Shown here in pieces: positions 1 to 4,800 of a stretch of DNA of 5,046 nt. The notes under the pieces are model-generated. The model had not been told where the DNA came from and made no database searches. It saw nothing but the letters and a program-made list of their open reading frames with translations. Numbering within the stretch: the first letter of the stretch is position 1; each line of letters starts with the position of its first letter. This DNA comes from an uncultured Chlamydiae bacterium (lineage in GTDB: Bacteria; Chlamydiota; Chlamydiia; Chlamydiales; SM23-39): contig CAISYW010000031.1 of the NCBI GenBank assembly GCA_903889795.1, positions 1-5,046 of the forward strand, read 5' to 3'. The translations under genes and the position numbers were made by a program.

Positions 1-162
1 AAACTTGTTGAAAATGCTTTTTTCCCGATAAAGTCTTTAGTATTAACGGCTGCCGCTTGGCTTGGTTTACGTGCCATTACTGGAGGTATAAAGGGTGTTT
101 CGGTTCCTTCTCAAATCCACAACCGACCAATTGGATTAGAGACTTTTAAACCAATTTGTTGA
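1..162 (+). CDS. 3' end of an unrecognised protein (partial)
   Basis: Frame 1 is open from the first base to TGA at 160-162 and gives the last 53 residues of a protein whose start lies outside the window. A hydrophobic stretch at about residues 8-25 of the fragment (FPIKSLVLTAAAWLGL) could be a membrane helix or a buried helix. The tail after it is polar and rich in Pro and Ile and ends in Cys. I recognise no family. The frame is supported by having no stop over 159 bases, by protein-like composition, and by a hairpin placed just after its stop. It converges on the acetyltransferase gene on the other strand. It could also be a degraded remnant, because only 53 residues are visible. Confidence 0.5.
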   Translation, partial: KLVENAFFPIKSLVLTAAAWLGLRAITGGIKGVSVPSQIHNRPIGLETFKPIC

Positions 163-168
163 AAGAAG

Positions 169-188
169 TTCATCTAACTGAAGATGAA
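169..188. terminator. Small hairpin between convergent genes, possible bidirectional terminator
   Basis: TTCATCT (169-175) and AGATGAA (182-188) form a perfect 7-bp stem with a 6-base loop. On the plus strand it is followed by the T-rich run TATTTTGCGCTTATTTT. On the minus strand it is followed by CTTCTTTC. It lies between the stop of the upstream partial gene (162) and the stop of the acetyltransferase gene (214), where a shared terminator is expected. The stem is AT-rich and weak, so termination strength is uncertain. Confidence 0.4.
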
Positions 189-213
189 TATTTTGCGCTT
201 ATTTTATCATTCA

Positions 214-783
214 TCAAAAGATGCTGCAATTTCCAAGAGTTTCTTCCAATCGCGAGTTCTGAATCTGTCCCATCGTCCTCAATTCTCTGAACACAAAATC
301 TAAAAACCAAAATTTATCAAAGGTTTTCTCCGTTAGGCGATAGACGGTCCAATCGTTTATAGGAATGCCGCCTATTTTTTGATAAAATCTAATGGCATTT
401 TCATTCCAATTGAATACCGACCAGTCTAACCTGCCGCATTTTCTTGCTTTGGCTATTTTTGCGGCTTCTTTAAAAAAAAGCGTTCCATAGCCTTTTTTCC
501 GATAAGGCTCTTTGATATAAACATCTTCGATATAAATCCCTCTTTTGCCTAAACTTCCGGAGAAAGTTTGATAAAAAATGAGATATCCTATGGGAATATG
601 ATCCTCTTCAGCGATCAAAGCTTCTGGGCCTTTAGGATCATGAAAAAGCACTTCTTGAAGATTTTTTTCCGTGGCTGATACCTCAATTTTTTCAAAAGCT
701 GCGAGCTCCTTGATCATCTGCAAAATCACAGGAACATCAGCAGGAACGGCCACTTTAATTTTAAAAAGATGGCTCTTTTTCAT
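214..783 (-). CDS. GNAT-family N-acetyltransferase, diamine/thialysine acetyltransferase-like
   Basis: The 189-residue product is a cytoplasmic acetyl-CoA-dependent N-acetyltransferase. GNAT motifs are in the usual order. An N-terminal strand and helices (residues 8-35) are followed by the beta-4 strand and acetyl-CoA pyrophosphate loop (GIYIEDVYIKEPYRKKGYG, 82-100, with R95-K-K-G-Y-G100). The downstream motif WNENAIRFYQKIGG (126-139) carries the Tyr134 expected as general acid. The IEDVYI...YRKKGYG and WNE-A-FY-K-G pattern matches the spermidine/spermine (SSAT) and thialysine acetyltransferase branch, so an amine substrate is likely but unproven. It is slightly longer than SSAT (about 170 residues) owing to a tail after residue 160. 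The ATG at 783 is preceded by the strong Shine-Dalgarno GAGGTGA (minus strand, 793-787). It is transcribed alone, divergent from the BlaI-like gene, and no functional link with that gene is evident. Confidence 0.88.
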   Translation of the reverse strand: MKKSHLFKIKVAVPADVPVILQMIKELAAFEKIEVSATEKNLQEVLFHDPKGPEALIAEEDHIPIGYLIFYQTFSGSLGKRGIYIEDVYIKEPYRKKGYGTLFFKEAAKIAKARKCGRLDWSVFNWNENAIRFYQKIGGIPINDWTVYRLTEKTFDKFWFLDFVFRELRTMGQIQNSRLEETLGNCSIF

Positions 784-817
784 ATCTCACCTCGTGGCAT
801 AAATTTTCATTCGGTAC

Positions 818-846
818 AAAATAGCTTAAACTTCAGGCAGAGTCAA
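818..846 (-). promoter_or_regulatory. Sigma70-type promoter of the acetyltransferase gene
   Basis: Read on the minus strand, TTGACT (846-841) is a 5/6 match to the -35 consensus. It is separated by exactly 17 bases from TATTTT (823-818), a -10-like hexamer. Transcription would start near 811, giving a leader of about 28 nt that contains the Shine-Dalgarno GAGGTGA. No operator-like repeat overlaps it, and the BlaI-type operator lies more than 50 bp away, so this gene is probably outside that regulon. Confidence 0.6.
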
Positions 847-891
847 TTGAGCCGTTTCGCGCTAGGTGGCTCGAGAGCACAGATATGTTTC

Positions 892-921
892 TTGCCAAAT
901 TTACTACGATTGTAGTAATCT
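892..921 (+). promoter_or_regulatory. Candidate promoter of the repressor-protease operon
   Basis: TTGCCA (892-897, 4/6 to the -35 consensus) and TAATCT (916-921, a weak -10) are 18 bases apart, and the predicted start of transcription is near 928. The BlaI-type operator at 901-918 fills the spacer and touches the -10, so repressor binding would block RNA polymerase directly and give autorepression. The -10 is poor and the exact hexamers are uncertain. The operator position is the stronger evidence. Confidence 0.4.
901..918. promoter_or_regulatory. BlaI/MecI-type operator upstream of the repressor gene
   Basis: TTACTACGATTGTAGTAA is an 18-bp palindrome with one mismatched pair. Its core TACTAC-N4-GTAGTA matches the known mec/bla operator pattern (TACTACA..TGTAGTA). 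It differs at only two central positions from the site at 2368-2383 in this window. It lies 25 bp upstream of the repressor ATG, as expected for an autoregulated blaI/mecI gene. Confidence 0.85.
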
Positions 922-943
922 AACCTTTCATCAGAGGAAGTCC

Positions 944-1318
944 ATGAAAAAACGGATCTTTGGGGAGCTGGAACTTTCTATCTTAAACGTTTTAAAACAA
1001 AACGGATCCGGATGTACTGTTCACGACGTATTACAGGCGCTAAAAAACGAAGATAAGTACACAACAATCATGACGGTTATGAACCGTTTAGTGGCTAAAG
1101 GAGAGCTTCATAGAGAACGCGATGGACAATCCTATCGATATTCTCTGCAAGTTCAAAAACCTCGTCTTAGCTTGTTCGAGAAATGGAAGCAAAGAATTTT
1201 TGATGGGAAGTCAGCACAGATGATCAGCTATCTTCTTGAGTCCGATCATGAGATCACTGATGAAGAACTCGAAAAGCTCGAAAAAATGATCGAAGCGAAG
1301 CGTAGTGGAAAATTATAA
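944..1318 (+). CDS. blaI: BlaI/MecI-family winged-helix repressor
   Basis: This 124-residue dimeric DNA-binding repressor matches the family's usual length (about 123-128). Residues 1-70 form the winged helix. The recognition-helix segment YTTIMTVMNRLVAKGEL (39-55) is the family hallmark, and the wing follows (RERDGQSYRYSL). Residues 75-124 form the helical dimerisation tail. The segment ISYLLES (94-100) aligns roughly with the region where S. aureus BlaI is cut (Asn101-Phe102), but the residues differ. The ATG at 944 was chosen for three reasons: it has the Shine-Dalgarno AGAGGAAG (933-940), the protein starts as the family does, and the longer GTG frame from 866 would run through the operator and promoter. 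Its stop overlaps the start of the M56 protease gene by one base (TAATG), implying translational coupling. It is probably autorepressed through the operator at 901-918. The real target is unlikely to be a beta-lactamase, since none is nearby. Confidence 0.92.
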   Translation: MKKRIFGELELSILNVLKQNGSGCTVHDVLQALKNEDKYTTIMTVMNRLVAKGELHRERDGQSYRYSLQVQKPRLSLFEKWKQRIFDGKSAQMISYLLESDHEITDEELEKLEKMIEAKRSGKL

Positions 1319-2349
1319 TGAACCCTGAACTTTATTGGATTTACCTGTTCAATATCATTATCAATAGCATTCTTTCTTTTTATTCATCTGTTTTACTCGT
1401 TTCGCTTTTTGTTTATTTTTTAAGAATCAAGAATCCTCGTGTTCAATCTTTTTGCTACCTGCTTCCATTTTGCAAAATCTGGCTTGATCTGTTTTTTTAT
1501 TGCTTTTCTAGTTGGGCGCTTGCGTTTAACGTCAATCCGCTCCTTGCTCTGACAGGAACCAGAACGCTGCGCGTCCAGATTGATCCATTTTTTGGAATTC
1601 AATTCTGTATGCAGAATGGCCAAACTTTTAGTTTGGCAGACGTGGTTGCCTTAAGCATTGGCTTGTTTTGGGTCCGAGTCATCGTGATCTCGATTGGTTC
1701 AGGAGCGGTCATTGCCCTCATACTATGTTGGGTCCGTTTCGTTCGAGATGGTAAACGCATTAATCGCATCATACAAAATGCCTTGCCGATTCATCGATTT
1801 ATTTTGAACCCTAAATTGAAATCCTGGGTGAACAAAATGAAAGTTCAGTTTGTCGCATCACCCGAGATACACTCACCTTGCGTCGCCAGAAAAAAACTTT
1901 TATTTCCTTCTTCTTTGATCGATGTCCTATCTCAGCAGGAATTTGAAGCAATCATCGTTCATGAAATGACCCACTTACGATGCAAAGATTGTATCATACG
2001 GTTGATGTGCTGGCTGATTTCAGCGGTCTTTTGGTGGATACCCACGCAATGGTGGCGTAAGCGCGTGGAAGAGCTTCAGGAAAAAGCTTCTGACCAGGCA
2101 ATCTATCAATTTGAAATTTCGAAATTCGCTCTTGCCGAGGCCGTCTTAAAAGCAGCTCGAAATACTCAAGTATCCAACCTCAGGTCAGTCATTTCATTTA
2201 TAGAGAATCGAACGATCCTCACAAACAGGATGCAAACGATTTTACAACAAGAACCTACACAACGAACTTTAGGCGGGAGAACCATTCAATACGGACTCTT
2301 GGGTCTCAGCCTTTGTTCGATTTTATTTGGTAAAATGTGGATTTTCTAA
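1318..2349 (+). CDS. BlaR1/MecR1-like M56-family membrane zinc protease lacking a penicillin sensor domain
   Basis: This 343-residue integral membrane metalloprotease is expected to relieve repression by triggering cleavage of the BlaI-like partner. N-terminal hydrophobic segments lie at about residues 6-35, 46-70 and 107-140. The zinc site HEMTH (215-219, within VHEMTHLRCKD) sits in the cytosolic peptidase region, and E255 in EKASD is the likely third ligand, matching the E-L-A-C-D position of BlaR1. Another hydrophobic segment follows (about 231-242), and a last membrane helix ends the protein (322-343). Classical BlaR1/MecR1 is about 585-600 residues because a periplasmic transpeptidase-like sensor (SxxK, SxN, KTG) follows the last helix. 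Here the protein stops at that helix, so the inducer must be sensed differently. ATG 1318 overlaps the repressor stop, and a weak Shine-Dalgarno (GTGGAA, 1305-1310) precedes it. M56 membership is firm. The signal and substrate are unknown. Confidence 0.88.
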   Translation: MNPELYWIYLFNIIINSILSFYSSVLLVSLFVYFLRIKNPRVQSFCYLLPFCKIWLDLFFYCFSSWALAFNVNPLLALTGTRTLRVQIDPFFGIQFCMQNGQTFSLADVVALSIGLFWVRVIVISIGSGAVIALILCWVRFVRDGKRINRIIQNALPIHRFILNPKLKSWVNKMKVQFVASPEIHSPCVARKKLLFPSSLIDVLSQQEFEAIIVHEMTHLRCKDCIIRLMCWLISAVFWWIPTQWWRKRVEELQEKASDQAIYQFEISKFALAEAVLKAARNTQVSNLRSVISFIENRTILTNRMQTILQQEPTQRTLGGRTIQYGLLGLSLCSILFGKMWIF

Positions 2350-2384
2350 TTTTTTTTGAAACCAAACTACTACAAATGTAGTAA
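2328..2384 (+). promoter_or_regulatory. Candidate promoters of the secreted-protein gene
   Basis: Two alternatives are visible. One is an extended -10, TGGTAAAAT (2328-2336), inside the end of the protease gene. It would start near 2343 and place the operator at 2368-2383 in the transcribed leader as a roadblock. The other is TTGAAA (2356-2361, 5/6 to the -35 consensus) with TAGTAA (2379-2384) after a 17-base spacer. That would put the operator inside the promoter but start transcription only about 4 nt before the ATG. Read-through from the upstream operon is also possible, since no terminator separates the genes. Confidence 0.35.
2368..2383. promoter_or_regulatory. BlaI/MecI-type operator upstream of the secreted-protein gene
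   Basis: TACTACAAATGTAGTA has perfect 7-bp inverted arms (TACTACA/TGTAGTA) around a 2-bp centre. It matches the classical mec/bla operator pattern and is 14/16 identical to the core of the site at 902-917. It ends 11 bp before the ATG at 2395 and abuts the Shine-Dalgarno. A second copy of the same site at the third gene is strong evidence that this gene is a direct target of the repressor. Confidence 0.87.
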
Positions 2385-2394
2385 AGGAAAGACA

Positions 2395-2829
2395 ATGAAG
2401 AAACTAGCAATGCTTGGATTTTTAATGATGACTGCACTCGGCTCGGAACCGCTTTTAGGAGCTACCCAGGATCAAATTCTCAACCTTAAAGAACTGAACC
2501 AAAAAGAAATAGATGGCTTTTCACAAGGAAAACTGAACGACCATATTCTAGAGTGTTCCGAAGGCACTTACTTACCCCTGAAGATGGTACTCACAGGTGA
2601 ATTTTTGGCGCTGGAGTCAGCGGCTGAAACGCCTCTGTATCTAAAGATCCTCAAAACTTGCTATATTCGATGCGAAGAAAAAGAAAATTTTCTCTTCAGC
2701 ACTGATTTACAAGAATGGAAAGAATTTTCCGAATTTTTCACTGGCCGAGTAAATGTTTCGGTGAAGGCTCAAAAAGACGGTACAATTGCTGGACTCGAGT
2801 TGGAACTCAACCAACGAAAATCATCATAA
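2395..2829 (+). CDS. Small secreted protein of unknown function, target of the BlaI-like repressor
   Basis: The product has 144 residues and I recognise no family. The N-terminus is a signal peptide: MKK, then a hydrophobic core (LAMLGFLMMTAL, 4-15), with possible cleavage after G16 or A23. The mature part of about 120 residues begins with a charged helical stretch (TQDQILNLKELNQKEIDGF). It has three cysteines (C53, C89, C93; the last two as CxxxC) that could form a disulfide in the periplasm, and it ends in a beta-rich segment (VNVSVKAQKDGTIAGLELEL, 119-138). ATG 2395 was chosen for the Shine-Dalgarno AAGGAAAG (2384-2391) and the signal peptide. A longer frame from TTG 2356 would be coded through the operator. 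It carries its own BlaI-type operator and so occupies the place of blaZ or mecA. It has no serine beta-lactamase or PBP motif and is far too short for either. It could be the effector or the ligand-sensing partner of the short protease. Confidence 0.8.
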   Translation: MKKLAMLGFLMMTALGSEPLLGATQDQILNLKELNQKEIDGFSQGKLNDHILECSEGTYLPLKMVLTGEFLALESAAETPLYLKILKTCYIRCEEKENFLFSTDLQEWKEFSEFFTGRVNVSVKAQKDGTIAGLELELNQRKSS

Positions 2830-2844
2830 ATCAGCTATTGATCT

Positions 2845-2874
2845 TGAGTCTCGCTTTCAAAAACGCGAGACTCA
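2845..2874 (+). terminator. Strong hairpin ending the BlaI/M56/secreted-protein unit
   Basis: TGAGTCTCGC (2845-2854) and GCGAGACTCA (2865-2874) form a perfect 10-bp, GC-rich stem with a 10-base loop, starting 15 bases after the stop at 2829. It is followed by CTGTTTAAGT, so the U-tract is short. It is best read as a rho-independent terminator of moderate strength. It also insulates the ABC-F gene downstream. Confidence 0.7.
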
Positions 2875-2925
2875 CTGTTTAAGTCAGATAAGTCATTTAT
2901 TTAAAGAAGTTTAAATCGCCCGCTG

Positions 2926-2954
2926 TTGCATGAAACTGCATTGTATGCTATAAT
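2926..2954 (+). promoter_or_regulatory. Extended -10 promoter of the ABC-F gene
   Basis: TATAAT (2949-2954) is a perfect -10 and is preceded by TGC, making the extended form TGCTATAAT. TTGCAT (2926-2931) is a weak -35 at exactly 17 bases. Transcription would start near 2961, leaving a leader of about 79 nt before the ABC-F ATG. This is long enough for the regulatory RNA structure described below. The spacer holds two TGCAT repeats 10 bp apart (2927-2931 and 2937-2941). Confidence 0.75.
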
Positions 2955-2984
2955 TAAGAATATATTTACGGAGATTGTGCACTC

Positions 2985-2996
2985 ATGCGCAAATAA
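2985..2996 (+). CDS. Putative leader mini-ORF (Met-Arg-Lys-stop) before the ABC-F gene
   Basis: ATG CGC AAA TAA lies in the ABC-F leader, downstream of ACGGAG (2968-2973), a Shine-Dalgarno-like element with a rather long 11-base spacing. Its stop codon sits at the foot of the 5' arm of the stem that masks the ABC-F start, the geometry seen in translational attenuators. An alternative leader starts at GTG 2977 in another frame and encodes 13 residues ending at 3018, with a spacing of only 3 bases. Neither is proven. Assignment rests on position, not coding statistics. Confidence 0.35.
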   Translation: MRK

Positions 2997-3041
2997 GTTT
3001 GATTCCATTATTCATTAACCTTAACTACGGATCAAACTTAT
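2993..3041 (+). promoter_or_regulatory. Start-codon-sequestering stem in the ABC-F leader (candidate translational attenuator)
   Basis: Positions 2993-3005 pair with 3029-3041 to give a continuous 13-bp stem with one G-U pair. Its perfect core is AAGTTTGAT (2995-3003) with ATCAAACTT (3031-3039). The 3' arm contains the only Shine-Dalgarno-like GGA (3029-3031) and the first two bases of the ABC-F ATG (3040-3041), so the folded RNA would block initiation. The loop is 23 nt (3006-3028). A ribosome on the mini-ORF would cover and melt the 5' arm. A small hairpin (2976-2980 with 2987-2991) around the mini-ORF ATG may compete. No U-run follows, so this acts on translation rather than as a terminator. 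Confidence 0.55.
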
Positions 3042-4623
3042 GTCTCAGCTTCTTATTCATTTACGTAATATTTTCAAGTTTTTTGGCCCGAAGAAAATCT
3101 TCGATGGTATCTCTTTGTCCATCAGTTGCAGCGAATGCTTTGCAATAGTCGGCGAAAACGGGTCGGGAAAAACAACCCTTTTGCGTCTTTTAGCATCGAT
3201 TGATGTTCCTGACGAGGGAACAGTAGAACGTTCCAAAGGGCTTTCAACCGGATACCTTTCCCAAGAACCTCCCGATTTTTTGGTGCAAACGGTACGTGAG
3301 TATCTTTTCAGCTCATTACATCAGATCGAACAAACGATGGAATCATTGCAAGATCGTTTGGATGACCCGATGATTCTGGAGCAATGGGCGGCCCTTCATG
3401 AAGAATTTGAACGAAGAGGCGGTTATTCGTCCACGCTCAATGAAATAGTTCATGGATTATCGCTACAAATTGATCTGGATCGTTTCCTGAACACGTTAAG
3501 CTGCGGCGAACGGCGTCGCATCGATCTGGCCAAAGTGCTTTTAGACAATCCGGATCTGTTGCTGCTCGACGAGCCAACCAACCATCTCGATCATCAGAGT
3601 ATTAATTGGCTGAAAGGCCACATAAGGCAGCGCAAGGGCGCTACAATCATCGTTTCGCATGATCGACGTTTTATCAATGATACGTGCAATCGATTGATCG
3701 AATTGAAAAATCAGCGATTGACGCGGTTTGGCGGCAATTATGATTTTTATGTGACTGAGCGCAATCGATTGATTGAACAGCAAATTCGAGCGTTTGAAGA
3801 GCAGCAAAAAGAGCGCTCCCATCTCGTTCAACAAATTCGAGCAACGACATTTTCCAAGGGGAAACCGCCTCCTCCCAAGGATCGCGATATTATGGCATAT
3901 GACCAATGGGGCGAATCCCATCAGCGCTCGGTGAAACATCGGCTTGACCAGATGAAAGACCGTCTGGAGAAGATTGATGCTGATCCTCTTGTTCATCCAC
4001 GCCCCAAGTCCATTACCGGAATCGTTTTTCATGATTCGTCGTTTTCGGCGCCGATCGCCATCGAATGGGAACAATTATCTAAATCTTTTGATGGAAAGGT
4101 TGTTTTCCAGGATCAAACAAATGCCTTGAGAGCCAATGAAAGGCTTATTGTGACAGGACCCAATGGCTCGGGTAAAACTACCCTCTTTAAATGTCTCCTC
4201 AAAGAACTGGTCCCAGATACGGGAACCATTCGCATCAATCCTTCGGTTCGCATGGGTTATCTCGACCAAGATGGCGAAATGCTGCCTTTCGATCAAACGC
4301 CTTTGGACTATCTATCTCATAGATTTGGCCTCGATGAAACCCAGATTCGCTGTGAGCTACATAGGGCTGGTCTAGATGGGGCCGATCTCTTGCGCCTGCC
4401 CTTTCAGTCGATAAGCGCCGGCCAAAGAAAACGCTTGATGATCCTTTCTCTGATCTTGGCCAGACCCAATGTCATTCTTCTCGATGAACCGACCAATCAT
4501 CTGGACCTTTTGACTCTGGAAGCCTTGGAAACTGCCCTGCTTAATTTTTCAGGGGCCATCTTGGCGATCTCTCACGACGCGACATTTATCGAAAAATTCG
4601 CGACAAGACAACTTTCGCTGTAA
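3040..4623 (+). CDS. ABC-F family ATPase, likely ribosome-protection antibiotic-resistance type
   Basis: The 527-residue cytoplasmic protein has two ABC ATPase domains and no membrane segment, the hallmark of ABC-F factors that act at the ribosomal E site. Domain 1 (about 3-232) has Walker A GENGSGKTT (38-46), signature LSCGERRR (153-160), Walker B and D-loop DLLLLDEPTNHLD (172-184) and H207. The inter-domain linker (about 235-338) is long, charged and coiled-coil-like, with a Lys/Pro-rich turn (KGKPPPPKDRD, 273-283). Domain 2 has Walker A GPNGSGKTT (373-381), signature ISAGQRKR (458-465), Walker B VILLDEPTNHLD (478-489) and H512. DEPTNHLD in both domains is diagnostic of ABC-F. The length, the long linker and the leader attenuator favour the resistance (ARE) group over housekeeping EttA/Uup/YbiT, but the drug class cannot be read from sequence. 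ATG 3040 has only a weak Shine-Dalgarno (GGA 3029-3031) that is masked in the leader stem. Sampled blocks are richer in GC than the neighbours, suggesting separate acquisition. Confidence 0.9.
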   Translation: MSQLLIHLRNIFKFFGPKKIFDGISLSISCSECFAIVGENGSGKTTLLRLLASIDVPDEGTVERSKGLSTGYLSQEPPDFLVQTVREYLFSSLHQIEQTMESLQDRLDDPMILEQWAALHEEFERRGGYSSTLNEIVHGLSLQIDLDRFLNTLSCGERRRIDLAKVLLDNPDLLLLDEPTNHLDHQSINWLKGHIRQRKGATIIVSHDRRFINDTCNRLIELKNQRLTRFGGNYDFYVTERNRLIEQQIRAFEEQQKERSHLVQQIRATTFSKGKPPPPKDRDIMAYDQWGESHQRSVKHRLDQMKDRLEKIDADPLVHPRPKSITGIVFHDSSFSAPIAIEWEQLSKSFDGKVVFQDQTNALRANERLIVTGPNGSGKTTLFKCLLKELVPDTGTIRINPSVRMGYLDQDGEMLPFDQTPLDYLSHRFGLDETQIRCELHRAGLDGADLLRLPFQSISAGQRKRLMILSLILARPNVILLDEPTNHLDLLTLEALETALLNFSGAILAISHDATFIEKFATRQLSL

Positions 4624-4627
4624 ATGA

Positions 4628-4771
4628 TTGACTATTAATGGCAAAGTTGTGGCTGATGCAATTCCTAATGCCAAATTTATCACGATTAAGGGTATGAATC
4701 ATGTTTTCTTTAACCGCGCTCTGGAAGAACAAATAGCCAAATTGGTGGCGGATCGTTTGAAAAAACATTGA
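4628..4771 (+). pseudogene. 5'-truncated tail of an alpha/beta-hydrolase-like gene
   Basis: The frame ending at TGA 4769-4771 encodes about 47 residues. From 4640 they read as the C-terminal end of an alpha/beta hydrolase: VADAIPNAKFITIKGMNH, with the family's last strand followed by the catalytic-His loop (G-M-x-H), then a final amphipathic helix (ALEEQIAKLVADRLKKH). The expected nucleophile elbow (GxSxG) and the rest of the roughly 250-residue protein are absent. Upstream, the frame is closed by TGA at 4625-4627, right at the ABC-F stop codon. No Shine-Dalgarno or ATG fits, so I read it as a remnant. It begins within a few bases of the ABC-F end, which suggests a recombination or deletion junction. 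A new small gene starting at TTG 4628 is possible but unlikely. Confidence 0.6.
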
Positions 4772-4800
4772 TAGGCTAACTGGAACAGAAGGAAACAAAT

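Noticed and set aside
849..872. GAGCC...GGCTC inverted repeat in the divergent intergenic region
   Set aside because: The stem is only 5 bp with a 14-base loop, and it has no link to either promoter or to a T-run. It is consistent with chance.
866..943. N-terminal extension of the BlaI-like protein from GTG 866 (26 extra residues)
   Set aside because: It has no Shine-Dalgarno, it would be translated through the promoter and operator, and BlaI proteins begin at about the ATG at 944, which has a good ribosome-binding site.
2356..2394. Upstream TTG start for the secreted-protein gene
   Set aside because: The extension is coded by the operator and would bury the signal peptide. ATG 2395 has a Shine-Dalgarno at proper spacing.
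2395..2829. Beta-lactamase or PBP as the regulated gene, as in classical bla/mec loci
   Set aside because: At 144 residues it is far too short, and no SxxK, SxN or KTG motif set is present.
2875..2925. Additional small gene or CRISPR-like repeat between the terminator and the ABC-F promoter
   Set aside because: There are only two AAGTCA hexamers (2881-2886 and 2890-2895) and AT-rich sequence, with no open frame with a start signal and no regular repeat-spacer structure.
3541..4074. Long open frame on the minus strand inside the ABC-F gene
   Set aside because: It is antisense to the conserved Walker B and linker coding sequence, has no recognisable motif or ribosome-binding site, and is explained as a shadow frame. 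The same applies to minus frames at 1420-1623, 4075-4296 and 4586-4864 and the plus frame at 4163-4375.
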